Assembly (NCBI GenBank): GCA_020636105.1 | Contig: JACJYL010000001.1 | Coordinates: forward strand, 4,424,001-4,488,000 | DNA: 64,000 bases | DNA from: Lewinellaceae bacterium | Lineage (GTDB): Bacteria > Bacteroidota > Bacteroidia > Chitinophagales > Saprospiraceae | Direction of reading: 5' to 3' | Shown: piece after piece, positions 54,716-64,000 of the stretch | Layout of the letters: every line of letters begins with the position of its first letter | Position numbering within the stretch: position 1 is the stretch's first letter | Program-made: the position numbers and the translations under genes | Notes under the pieces: generated by a model | Told to the model about the DNA's origin: nothing | The model's input: only the letters and a program-made list of their open reading frames with translations | Database searches by the model: none

Positions 54716-57700
54716 ATGACTAAAGTTTATACTTTTTATAAAACCTTTGCACTGGCATTGGCTGGGTCGATGTTTTGTTTATTGGGTTCCGTGTCCGCGC
54801 AGAACTGGAATTATCTGGGTATGCCCAATATTTCCTCAGGATCGGCTTATTGGCAGGATGTTCAGGTCAACAGTGTTGGAGAACCTTACGTGGTTTACAG
54901 TGATGTTACTAACGTTGGTATAACCGTTAAAAAATTTGATGGAACTTCATGGAATACGTTAGGCGTAGAAGCCTTTAATGGTGCCTATGCCGAAAGACCA
55001 AAGATTGTATTCAATGATAACGATGTGCCTTTTGTTGCCTTTTTTGAAGGGCCTGTTGTCAAAGTGATGCAGTTTGATGGTACCAACTGGGTACTGACAG
55101 GGAATGGGGGGCTTTTTCCCTCGACCAATTCAACCCTTGAACTGGATATAGCCATTGATAACAATTTCCTCTATTTGGTGTATCCGGATGATGACCAGGT
55201 AGAAAAGGCTACCCTAAAAGGTTTTGATGGTGCCAACTGGATTACTTTAGGAACAGCCGGTTTCTCCTCCGGCCCGGCCGGAGACCTTCGGTTGGAGTTC
55301 CATAATGGTGCACCCTATGTCGCATTTGTAGATAACAATACCAATGGCGTCAATATAATGACTTACGACGGCGTTAGCTGGATAAATGTTGGGGCTCCGG
55401 ATTTCCAAATTTTACCCGGTAATAGTATAAATGCCGATTTGAGTCTGGCCATTGGAGACAATGGGTCGCTTTATGTGGCCGTAGGGTATTTTTCAAACGC
55501 TGTAGAAACCCTGATATTGACGTTTAACGGGGCGGACTGGGTTTCTGTCGGAAATGTCATGTTTCCTGGCCAATCAGTGGGTTGGCATGGTTTAGATGTA
55601 GCTGGCGGACAACTATATTTTGCCTACAGTGATGGGGATAATGATGGTAAGCTTACCGTGCAAAAGTACAACGGAAGTTCCTGGGAGACTATTGGCCAAC
55701 CTGGATTTTCGGACGGAAATGCGAGCTTTGCCAGTATTGATGTATACAATGGATTAATTAACGTGGCTTTTGAAGATTTTGGAAATGGATTTGGTACCTC
55801 TGTTGTGCAATACAATGATTGTGATCAGAATAGGTTCAATTTGAAATTAACCGTTGATGCTTACCCGGAGGAAACATCCTGGGTGATCAAAAATATTGCA
55901 GGAGAAACAGTAGCTTCTGGCGGGCCATATCCCAATGTTCCGGATCAATCTACCCTGGACATCCCTTTATGTCTTGACGATGATTGTTATGAGTTCACCA
56001 TTATTGATGCCTGGGGTGATGGCATATGTTGTGATTTTGGTGCTGGTGAATACCTGCTAACAAATGCAGCGGGTGATACTTTGGCCCAGGGAGCTTCATT
56101 CACTACCTCTGAGACGATTTCTTTTTGTGAAATAAATGCATTGCCAACGGCCATCATTGCCTCCCCGCAAGGTAATGGTTTGAATTGTTATGGCAGTGCG
56201 CTTTTATTGGACGGATCTGCTTCAGTAGGAGAAAATGCCTTACAATATCAATGGGAAGATGAAGTAGGAACAATCATTAGCACGGGTGCGACAGCTACCG
56301 TTTCAAGTGAGGGAACTTATTTCCTCCAGGTGACGGATGAGGTAACTATGGCAACGGACATAGATAGCGTGGAAGTTGTGGTGGCGGGGGATATCTTTAT
56401 CAATATTGAATTTGATACACAACCACAGGAAACTTCCTGGCAGTTGATCGGTGATAATGGGTTTTTCATGCAGGGTGGGCCCTACATAGGAGAAACTTAT
56501 GGTTCTACTCTGGTTATTCCACTTTGTTTGGAGAATGATTGTTATGAGTTTACCATTTTTGATGCCGGGGACAATGGTATTTGTTGTTCCAATATAGGTC
56601 AAGGGGCTTATACCGTCACCAACATAGCTGGAGATACTTTGGCTCAAGGAGCTCAATTTGACAGCTTGGAGATCTCTAATTTCTGTTTTAATAACTCTCC
56701 TACAGCAATAATCAACCCACTGCAAGGCACTGAAATTAATTGTTTTTTCCCGGAAATCACCCTGGATGCTTCTGGTTCAAACGGAGAAAATGCTTTGACT
56801 TATGAATGGACAGATGGCATTTCTACATTAGGAACAGATCCATCGCTGATGGTCTCGGATTCCGGAACATATTTTTTGATTGTGGCGGACACAGGAAACC
56901 TGGCCACAGATACTTCCTCCATTCAAATTACAGAGAACAATACTACTTCTACACTTTGGATTGTACCGGGGGTAGAGCCTGCGGAAATTACTTGCACTTT
57001 AGGATTTGCAGGTTTATGGGTAATCGGTGGTGGAGGCACTGATCAGGGAGTGTCCTTTGTTTGGAGTGACGGGATTGAAGGTGGGGGGCATTCTGTTACC
57101 TCACCAGGGGTGTATTCAGTTACCATGACAGATCTCGGCAATGGCTGTACCATAGAAAGCTCCGTAACGGTTACCGAAAATACTACCCCTCCCACAGTGG
57201 ATCTCAGTGTATCATCACCTGTGCTGGATTGTTTTAGTGCTTTTTCAACCCTGGATGCTGGTGGATCAACAGGACAGGGAACATTAACTTTTGAATGGAC
57301 AGGAGGCAGTACAAATAGCTCAATTTTTGTTTCGGAGCCGGGAGATTATTATGTTACCGTTACCGATGGAGTGAACGGATGTAGTGCCGTTGACAGTGTG
57401 ACCATATTAGAGAATTCAACACTTCCGACTGCCGTCATCGATGCACCATCCACCCAGTTGGATTGTAATGTATCCTCAATTACCCTGGACGCTTCCGGAT
57501 CAACGGGCCAAGGAACCTTGTTTTATGACTGGACAGGTGGCAGCAGTGGCCCAACCCTTGAAGTCACATCTCCCGGAGACTATTTTGTTACGGTGACTGA
57601 TGGGGAGAACCAGTGTACGGACGTAACCTCAATTACCATAACCGAAAGCGGCACTACGGATAATCAGGTGATGGTTTCCATAACGTTTGATGATTTCCCC

Positions 57701-60700
57701 GAAGATATCAGTTGGGAGATCAGAGATACTTTTGATGTATTAATAGCTTCTGGTGGTATCTACCCCGATGAACCGGATGGTAGTACTTTGGAAATACCGC
57801 TTTGTATTCCGGACGGTTGTTATGATTTCACCATTATTGATGCTTATGGTGATGGGCTTCTGGGAGATGCAACCTATAGTGTAACCGATGGAGATGGAGA
57901 TGTCATCGCGGCAGAGGTTAACTTTATAACAGAAGAATCCACCAGCTTCTGCCTGCCCTTTATACCCATGGATCCCGATATCGTCATCCTGACTCCCCAG
58001 GGAACTGTTCTGGATTGTAATACAACAGAAGTGACGCTCGACGCTTCAACAAGTACGGGTGATCATCCGCTGGAATATATATGGTCCGATGAATCTTTTG
58101 CTACAGTAGGCACCGATCCTGTTTTGGTGGTCAATACCCCCGGAACTTACCAGCTGCAGTTGAGCGATCTCGTCACAGGAGCTACGGATCTTGATTTTAT
58201 TACCATCACAGAAAATACCACAGCACCCGTTGCTGACATCAGTCCTTCTTCAACGGTGCTCGATTGTAATGTGGCCAATATTACCCTTGATGCTTCTGGC
58301 TCTACCGGACAGGGAGCACTGAGTTATGAATGGACAGGAGGCAGCACCGGCACGACTTTAGAAGTTACTGGTGTCGGAGAATATTTTGTGACAGTGACAG
58401 ATGCAGCGAATGGTTGTTCTTCCGTTGAATCCATCACCATCACCGAAAATTATACCGATCCTGTCGCAAACATCAGTGCTACGACAACGGTCCTTGATTG
58501 TTTCAATGGCCTGGTCACCCTGGATGCTATCGGCTCCACCGGACAGGGCGCATTGACTTATGAATGGTCGGATGGAAGTACCGAAAGTTTTCTGACCGTT
58601 TCCGCAGCGGGCGTTTATTCGGTAACCGTTACGGATTCCGCCAATGGCTGTAGTTCCACGGCAAGTGAAACCGTTACCGAGAACTTTACCGAACCAACGG
58701 CCGTAATCAATTCACCCACAACACAACTGGATTGCAACCAGGGCAGCATTACCCTGGATGCCTCTGCTTCTGCCGGACAGGGAACATTGTTCTACGATTG
58801 GACAGGTGGAAGTACCGACCCGACCCTTGAAGTAACGGCAGCGGGGGATTATTCGGTAACCGTTACGGATGCCGTAAATCAGTGTTCTTCTTCAACAACG
58901 ATCACGATCACTCAAAATATGCTGTCACCGGCAATAGTGTTCTTTACGCCAACGGATCATCTGGATTGTAATACACCAAGTACCATTCTCGATGCTTCTT
59001 TATCATCCGGTCAGGGCACGTTATCTTTTGAATGGACAGGTGGAAGTACTGCTTCAACCCTTGAGGTAACTACAGCCGGTGATTATGTCGTTACGGTGAC
59101 GGATGATTTCAATGGTTGCAGCTCAGTCACCAGCATCACCATAACAGAAAATTATACGGAACCAACGGCCTCAATTGATGCACCAACGTTGACCTTGAAT
59201 TGTAATGTTGGTAGTATCCTGCTTGATGCATCCGGTTCTAGCGGCCAGGGTGCTTTGACTTATTTTTGGCAGGATGGCAGTACGAATCCTACCTTTACGG
59301 CGATATCACAAGGCACCTATGCTGTGACTGTTACCGATTTGGCTAACGGTTGTAGTTCGAGCAACAGTATTGATATTTTTGAAGATTTTGCTTCTCCAAC
59401 GGCTTCTATAAGTAACCCGGGAACTGTACTCGATTGTAATGTGGGAAGTATAACGCTCGATGCCACAGGTTCTACCGGACAAAGTGGTCTGTCGTTTGAA
59501 TGGACGGGAGGAGGGACCACTCCTTTCCTGGAAGTTACTTCACCAGGAACCTATACGGTTACTGTTTCTACCGGTAACGGTTGTGATGCAACAGCATCCG
59601 TTACGATAACGGAAAATATTACGGAACCTACTGCGGTAATTGATACTCCGGTGACCCAACTGGATTGTATTACGGGGGGCATAACACTGGATGCCTCAGG
59701 TTCTTCAGGACAAGGAACACTCAGTTATGCCTGGACAGGCGGCAGTGCGGGCCCTTCGCTTGAAGTTACTGCTGCCGGAGATTATTCGGTAACGATTACG
59801 GATTCGGCCAATGGTTGTACTGCCGTGGAGACCATTACGATCACGGAAAATACCTCTGCTCCGGCGATACTTTTCGCCTTGCCAACCGATCACCTAGACT
59901 GTGAAACGCCAAGTGTCATCCTAAGCGCTTCCGGGTCCATCGGGCAGGGAACACTGTCTTTTGAGTGGACAGGCGGGAGCATGAGTTCAACGCTGGAAGT
60001 AACAGCCGCTGGGGATTATTCCGTTACCGTGACGGATTCAGCCAATGGCTGTAGTTCCGTTGAATCCGTCACGATCACAGAGAATTTTACCGAACCGGTT
60101 CCAATGATAGACGCACCGACGACTCAACTGGATTGCGCCAATGGTAGTATCACCCTCGATGCTGCTGGTTCTACGGGCCAAGGTACTTTGACTTACCAAT
60201 GGACAGGTGGGAGCACCGGTTCAACCCTTGAAGTCACCTCAGAAGGTGATTATTCAGTGACCATTACGGATTCGGCCAATGGCTGCACAGCAATAGAAAA
60301 CATTACGATTACGGAGAGCATATCTTCTCCGGATCCTTTGATCACTGCTTCGGATACTCAAATAGATTGTGATACGCCGGATATTTTGCTGGAAGCAGTT
60401 GGTTGGCTCCAAACGCCCCCGGGGTTGGGTGAATATGTATGGTCGACAGGAGATACGACCTTGACCCTTACGGTTACCATGGCTGGCACATACAGTGTAA
60501 CGCTCACAGACTTGTTCAATGGTTGTTCCGCAGAAGCTTCCATTACCATTTCAGAGAACTTTACCCAGCCAACTCCGAATATTACCTCAGCAACTACCCA
60601 GTTGGATTGTAATAATGGAACCATTACTTTAGACGCTTCAGGCTCCACAGGCCCGGGGGCACTGAGTTTCCTTTGGAACACTGGCGGCGGCGGTCCAACG

Positions 60701-63700
60701 CCTGATGCCCACTATGAATTCGAAAACAATACAGACGATAGTGCCGGAGCAAACAACGGAACCCCGCAGAACGGACCCACCTATACGGCTGGTCCGGTTG
60801 GGCAGGCCATTGATCTGGATGGTAATAACCAGCATGTGACCTTGCCTTCAGGCATGTTCGATACTTACAACGACTTCACCTTTGCTGCCTGGGTTAACTG
60901 GGATGGCCCAGCATCAACTATCTGGGAGCGTATTTTTGACTTTGGCAATAATACCACTCAATACATGGTCCTTACCCCCAATGGGTTTCCTAACAACTTC
61001 CGTTTTGCTATCACCACATCCGGGCCAGGTGGAGAACAGCGCCTGGAAACGGCCGCACTTCCTGTCAATGAATGGACCCATGTTGCTGTTGTTTTGGATG
61101 GTGATACAGGTACCTTATATGTCAATGGTTCTGTTGTCGATTCTGAGACTATAACCGTTGATCCTTCTGACATTGCCCCCATGTTGAACTACTTCGGCCG
61201 CAGTCAATTTGTAGGAGACTCCTACTTTGATGGTCAGATCGATGATGTTCGGATTTTCAATACGGCTCTTTCTGGTTCTGAAATAAACGAGGTGATGAGT
61301 GGCGGTAGCACATCAGATATGTTGGTAGTGTCAACAGCAGGCACCTATTCGGTAACTGTGACGGATGCCAGTAATGGTTGTACAGCCGAACAAAACATAA
61401 CGATCACCCAAAATTTCACAGCTCCGACGGCAGCTATTGATGCACCCAGTACCCAATTGGATTGCTCCACGGGTAGTTTGACTTTAGATGCATCTGTTTC
61501 CACCGGTCAGGGAACGTTGAGTTATGAATGGACCGGCGGTAGTACAGGTGCTACACTTGCCGTATCGGCTGCAGGGAATTACTCTGTCACGGTGACCGAT
61601 GCAGCCAACGGCTGTACGTCTGTAGCCATGATAACAATCACCCAGGATGAAAATGTACCCACAGCATCAATTGATGCCCCAACGACCCAGTTGGATTGTA
61701 ATGTGGCAAGCATTATCCTCGATGCTTCCGGATCCACCGGTCAAAATACTTTGACTTATGAATGGACAGGGGGAAGCTCCAATGCAACATTGGAAGTAAC
61801 CATGGCGGGAGATTATACAGTAACCGTTACAGATACTCAGAATGGCTGTACATCTTCGGCAACCATAACGATTACCGAAAACTATACTTCTCCATCGATA
61901 ATATGGTTTGCGCCAACGACCCAATTGGACTGTGTAACAGGAAGTATAACGCTTGACGCTTCCGGTTCTACCGGTCAGGGTACCTTGAGTTATGAATGGA
62001 CGGGTGGCAGTACAGGGGCTACATTGGATGTACCCGCCGCGGGCGAATATTTTGTAACTATTACAGATGCAGCCAATGGCTGTACTTCATCCAGTTCTAT
62101 TACGATTACCGAAAACTATACTGCACCCGTGGCAGACCTGAGTACCTCAGCTACTGTATTGGACTGTTTTAATGGCATAATTACGCTTGATGCGATAGGC
62201 TCTGCCGGACAGGGAAGCTTAAGTTATGAATGGACCGATGGTAGTACCAATAATTTTATCGTAATATCAGAGGTTGGAGAATATGCTGTTACAATTACCG
62301 ACGCTGCCAATGGTTGTACTGCTGTGGAAAGTGTTACGATTACAGAGAACTTCACTGAACCAACCGCAGTCATTGATGCGCCAACGACTCAGTTGGATTG
62401 TAATGTTTCAAGTATTACGCTTGATGCCACTGGCTCAACGGGGCAGGGAACCTTGTATTATGATTGGACTGGCGGTAGCACCGATCCTACCCTCGAAGTA
62501 ACTTCAGCGGGGGATTATTCCGTCACGATCACAGATGCTGCAAATCAGTGTACTTCGGTGGCGACTATCACCATCACCGAGAATTTTACCAATCCAACGG
62601 CTTTGATTGATGCTCCGGCAACAGAATTGAATTGTGAAATAACGAGTATTGAATTGAATGCTGCTGTTTCTTTTGGACAGGGAGACCTGGGCTATGAATG
62701 GACAGGTGGAAGCACGGATTCCACGCTTGTTGTGACAACTGCAGGGAATTATTCAGTAACGGTTACGGATTTGGTCAACGGCTGTAGTGCTTTTGCAACC
62801 CAAACCATTACTCAGGATGAGAATGTGCCTACAGCAGCTATAGATGCACCGGAAACTCAATTGGATTGCAATACCGGCAGTATTACTCTGGATGCTTCCG
62901 GCTCAACCGGACAAGGCACTTTGACTTATGAATGGACAGGTGGCAGCACCGGTTCGACCCTTGAAGTGACGGCAGGTGGCAATTATGGCGTGACGATTAC
63001 CGATGATGCCAACGGCTGTACGGCTCAAGCAAATATTACGATCACTGAAAATTATATAGAACCAACCGCAGCGATTGATGCACCAATGACACAATTGGAT
63101 TGTACCACGGGCAGTATAACACTGGATGCTTCCGGTTCTACCGGACAAGGCACATTGACGTATGAATGGACGGGTGGCAGCACAGGTTCAACCCTTCAAG
63201 TGGCTGTGGCCGGAGATTACTCCGTAACGGTAACTGATTCGGAGAACGGCTGTTCTGCGGTGGCTACGATAACGATCACCCAGGATGAGAATGTACCCAC
63301 AGCATCAATTGATGCCCCAACGACCCAGTTGGATTGTAATGTGGCAAGCATTATCCTCGATGCTTCCGGATCCACCGGTCAAAATGCTTTGACTTATGAA
63401 TGGACAGGGGGAAGCTCCAATGCAACATTGGAAGTAACCATGGCGGGAGATTATACAGTAACCGTTACAGATACTCAGAATGGCTGTACATCTTCGGCAA
63501 CCATAACGATTACCGAAAACTATACTTCTCCATCGATAATATGGTTTGCGCCAACGACCCAATTGGACTGTGTAACAGGAAGTATAACGCTTGACGCTTC
63601 CGGTTCGACGGGTCAGGGAGTCTTAGGTTATGAATGGACGGGTGGCAGTACAGGGGCTACATTGGATGTAACCGCCGCGGGCGAATATTTTGTAACTATT

Positions 63701-64000
63701 ACAGATGCAGCCAATGGGTGTACTTCATCGAGTTCTATTACGATTACCGAAAACTATACGGCACCCGTGGCAGACCTGAGTACCTCAGCTACTGTATTGG
63801 ACTGTTTTAATGGCATAATTACACTTGATGCGATAGGCTCTGCCGGACAGGGAACCTTAAGTTATGGATGGACCGATGGTAGTACCAATAATTTTATCGT
63901 AATATCAGAGGTTGGAGAATATGCTGTTACAATTACCGACGCTGCCAATGGCTGTACTGCTGTGGAAAGTGTTACGATTACAGAGAACTTCACTGAACCA
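54716..64000 (+). CDS. Giant Ig-like repeat adhesin, 3' end outside window
   Basis: The frame is open from the ATG at 54716 to the window end (3095 codons, no stop). A signal peptide ends VSAQ near residue 29. Residues about 30-375 hold six or seven propeller-like repeats (KKFDGTSWNTLG, KGFDGANWITLG, MTYDGVSWINVG, QKYNGSSWETIG). Three GDG domains follow at about 372-473, 560-658 and 984-1081 (the first reads FTIIDAWGDGICCDFGAG). About 28 Ig-like units of about 78 residues, each with LDCN...ITLDASGSTGQG, EWTGGST and GDYSVTVTD..NGC, fill the rest. One unit is split by a LamG domain (about 1995-2200). It is most likely a T9SS-exported adhesin, but its sorting signal, if any, lies beyond the window. 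Confidence 0.92.
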   Translation, partial: MTKVYTFYKTFALALAGSMFCLLGSVSAQNWNYLGMPNISSGSAYWQDVQVNSVGEPYVVYSDVTNVGITVKKFDGTSWNTLGVEAFNGAYAERPKIVFNDNDVPFVAFFEGPVVKVMQFDGTNWVLTGNGGLFPSTNSTLELDIAIDNNFLYLVYPDDDQVEKATLKGFDGANWITLGTAGFSSGPAGDLRLEFHNGAPYVAFVDNNTNGVNIMTYDGVSWINVGAPDFQILPGNSINADLSLAIGDNGSLYVAVGYFSNAVETLILTFNGADWVSVGNVMFPGQSVGWHGLDVAGGQLYFAYSDGDNDGKLTVQKYNGSSWETIGQPGFSDGNASFASIDVYNGLINVAFEDFGNGFGTSVVQYNDCDQNRFNLKLTVDAYPEETSWVIKNIAGETVASGGPYPNVPDQSTLDIPLCLDDDCYEFTIIDAWGDGICCDFGAGEYLLTNAAGDTLAQGASFTTSETISFCEINALPTAIIASPQGNGLNCYGSALLLDGSASVGENALQYQWEDEVGTIISTGATATVSSEGTYFLQVTDEVTMATDIDSVEVVVAGDIFINIEFDTQPQETSWQLIGDNGFFMQGGPYIGETYGSTLVIPLCLENDCYEFTIFDAGDNGICCSNIGQGAYTVTNIAGDTLAQGAQFDSLEISNFCFNNSPTAIINPLQGTEINCFFPEITLDASGSNGENALTYEWTDGISTLGTDPSLMVSDSGTYFLIVADTGNLATDTSSIQITENNTTSTLWIVPGVEPAEITCTLGFAGLWVIGGGGTDQGVSFVWSDGIEGGGHSVTSPGVYSVTMTDLGNGCTIESSVTVTENTTPPTVDLSVSSPVLDCFSAFSTLDAGGSTGQGTLTFEWTGGSTNSSIFVSEPGDYYVTVTDGVNGCSAVDSVTILENSTLPTAVIDAPSTQLDCNVSSITLDASGSTGQGTLFYDWTGGSSGPTLEVTSPGDYFVTVTDGENQCTDVTSITITESGTTDNQVMVSITFDDFPEDISWEIRDTFDVLIASGGIYPDEPDGSTLEIPLCIPDGCYDFTIIDAYGDGLLGDATYSVTDGDGDVIAAEVNFITEESTSFCLPFIPMDPDIVILTPQGTVLDCNTTEVTLDASTSTGDHPLEYIWSDESFATVGTDPVLVVNTPGTYQLQLSDLVTGATDLDFITITENTTAPVADISPSSTVLDCNVANITLDASGSTGQGALSYEWTGGSTGTTLEVTGVGEYFVTVTDAANGCSSVESITITENYTDPVANISATTTVLDCFNGLVTLDAIGSTGQGALTYEWSDGSTESFLTVSAAGVYSVTVTDSANGCSSTASETVTENFTEPTAVINSPTTQLDCNQGSITLDASASAGQGTLFYDWTGGSTDPTLEVTAAGDYSVTVTDAVNQCSSSTTITITQNMLSPAIVFFTPTDHLDCNTPSTILDASLSSGQGTLSFEWTGGSTASTLEVTTAGDYVVTVTDDFNGCSSVTSITITENYTEPTASIDAPTLTLNCNVGSILLDASGSSGQGALTYFWQDGSTNPTFTAISQGTYAVTVTDLANGCSSSNSIDIFEDFASPTASISNPGTVLDCNVGSITLDATGSTGQSGLSFEWTGGGTTPFLEVTSPGTYTVTVSTGNGCDATASVTITENITEPTAVIDTPVTQLDCITGGITLDASGSSGQGTLSYAWTGGSAGPSLEVTAAGDYSVTITDSANGCTAVETITITENTSAPAILFALPTDHLDCETPSVILSASGSIGQGTLSFEWTGGSMSSTLEVTAAGDYSVTVTDSANGCSSVESVTITENFTEPVPMIDAPTTQLDCANGSITLDAAGSTGQGTLTYQWTGGSTGSTLEVTSEGDYSVTITDSANGCTAIENITITESISSPDPLITASDTQIDCDTPDILLEAVGWLQTPPGLGEYVWSTGDTTLTLTVTMAGTYSVTLTDLFNGCSAEASITISENFTQPTPNITSATTQLDCNNGTITLDASGSTGPGALSFLWNTGGGGPTPDAHYEFENNTDDSAGANNGTPQNGPTYTAGPVGQAIDLDGNNQHVTLPSGMFDTYNDFTFAAWVNWDGPASTIWERIFDFGNNTTQYMVLTPNGFPNNFRFAITTSGPGGEQRLETAALPVNEWTHVAVVLDGDTGTLYVNGSVVDSETITVDPSDIAPMLNYFGRSQFVGDSYFDGQIDDVRIFNTALSGSEINEVMSGGSTSDMLVVSTAGTYSVTVTDASNGCTAEQNITITQNFTAPTAAIDAPSTQLDCSTGSLTLDASVSTGQGTLSYEWTGGSTGATLAVSAAGNYSVTVTDAANGCTSVAMITITQDENVPTASIDAPTTQLDCNVASIILDASGSTGQNTLTYEWTGGSSNATLEVTMAGDYTVTVTDTQNGCTSSATITITENYTSPSIIWFAPTTQLDCVTGSITLDASGSTGQGTLSYEWTGGSTGATLDVPAAGEYFVTITDAANGCTSSSSITITENYTAPVADLSTSATVLDCFNGIITLDAIGSAGQGSLSYEWTDGSTNNFIVISEVGEYAVTITDAANGCTAVESVTITENFTEPTAVIDAPTTQLDCNVSSITLDATGSTGQGTLYYDWTGGSTDPTLEVTSAGDYSVTITDAANQCTSVATITITENFTNPTALIDAPATELNCEITSIELNAAVSFGQGDLGYEWTGGSTDSTLVVTTAGNYSVTVTDLVNGCSAFATQTITQDENVPTAAIDAPETQLDCNTGSITLDASGSTGQGTLTYEWTGGSTGSTLEVTAGGNYGVTITDDANGCTAQANITITENYIEPTAAIDAPMTQLDCTTGSITLDASGSTGQGTLTYEWTGGSTGSTLQVAVAGDYSVTVTDSENGCSAVATITITQDENVPTASIDAPTTQLDCNVASIILDASGSTGQNALTYEWTGGSSNATLEVTMAGDYTVTVTDTQNGCTSSATITITENYTSPSIIWFAPTTQLDCVTGSITLDASGSTGQGVLGYEWTGGSTGATLDVTAAGEYFVTITDAANGCTSSSSITITENYTAPVADLSTSATVLDCFNGIITLDAIGSAGQGTLSYGWTDGSTNNFIVISEVGEYAVTITDAANGCTAVESVTITENFTEP
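58000..64000 (+). repeat. 234-bp tandem repeat array encoding Ig-like domains
   Basis: The codon pair for Asp-Cys in the L-D-C motif recurs at 58009, 58258, 58492, 58728, 58961 and so on. From 61455 to 63795 it recurs exactly every 234 nt (61455, 61689, 61923 ... 63795). Earlier units vary between 232 and 250 nt. The segment 61650-62362 is repeated almost identically at 63288-64000, a distance of 1638 bp or exactly seven units, so recent unequal exchange has occurred. The array continues past the window edge. Confidence 0.92.
60700..61315 (+). other. LamG-like domain nested within an Ig-like unit
   Basis: Inside the unit whose LDC motif is at 60601, the strand text SFLWN-TGGGG is interrupted by about 200 residues. 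They begin DAHYEFENNTDDSAGANNG and include VGQAIDLDGNNQHVTLP, FTFAAWVNWDG, NEWTHVAVVLDGDTGTLYVN and FDGQIDDVRIFNTALS. These are the signatures of a concanavalin/LamG (Laminin_G_3) lectin domain. The interrupted Ig unit then resumes with MLVVSTAGTYSVTVTDASNG. The lectin is therefore inserted into a loop of the Ig fold rather than lying between units. Confidence 0.88.

Noticed and set aside
57000..64000. Regular 234-bp repeats considered as a CRISPR-like or satellite array
   Set aside because: They are in-frame protein repeats inside one open reading frame, with conserved Cys and WTGG motifs; period is far too long and there are no distinct spacers.
1..64000. tRNA, rRNA or CRISPR arrays
   Set aside because: No cloverleaf with CCA-end geometry, no rRNA signature text and no short regular repeats with unique spacers were seen on reading the intergenic regions.

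Overview
The window comes from a Bacteroidota chromosome, most likely the Saprospiria (Lewinella/Haliscomenobacter-like). The pointers are a T9SS type A C-terminal sorting domain on an exported M28 peptidase, a TANFOR-domain giant protein, many lipoproteins with short lipoboxes, TAnnTTTG promoter elements, and very long Ig-like/GDG-repeat adhesins. This placement is inference from gene content.

Region 1 (1-7600) is accessory DNA. After the tail of an AraC-type regulator (1-332) come a probable ORF-less group II intron remnant (425-847) and an array of AT-rich, mostly unrecognised single genes, all on the minus strand. They are separated by 60-100 nt imperfect palindromes with a shared core (CCGTTA or close variants on the gene-sense strand). 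The arrangement looks like integron gene cassettes without an integrase (CALIN-like). Region 2 (7605-8863) is an IS110-family element. Its left end encodes what looks like a complete bridge RNA: all four guide segments can be matched by eye to the two flanks and the two element ends, meeting at a shared AT core.

Region 3 (9190-33730) is ordinary chromosome. It carries exported or lipoprotein peptidases and hydrolases (M20D, carboxypeptidase Q-like M28, S9A, M3, T9SS M28, serine beta-lactamase-like, GH5), a CNNM/CorC membrane protein, hypoxanthine phosphoribosyltransferase, inorganic pyrophosphatase, a VIT1/CCC1 transporter, an SDR, and an orphan phage-tube-like protein. Within it, a Crp/Fnr-type regulator with an N-terminal cysteine cluster faces an operon of two exported rhodanese proteins around a phosphate-selective-type porin. 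An FNR-box-like palindrome lies between them. A LytTR response regulator and a TPR histidine kinase are convergent at 33022-35706.

Region 4 (36102-64000) is a codirectional four-gene surface locus of more than 27 kb: an outer-membrane beta-barrel, a 4632-residue TANFOR protein ending in a CBM6-like module and beta-trefoil-like repeats, a fibronectin-III-type protein, and a giant adhesin that leaves the window still open after 3095 codons. The adhesin has a propeller-like head, three GDG-type domains, about 28 Ig-like repeats with an exact 234-bp period in the later part, a LamG domain nested inside one repeat, and a recent seven-repeat (1638 bp) duplication.
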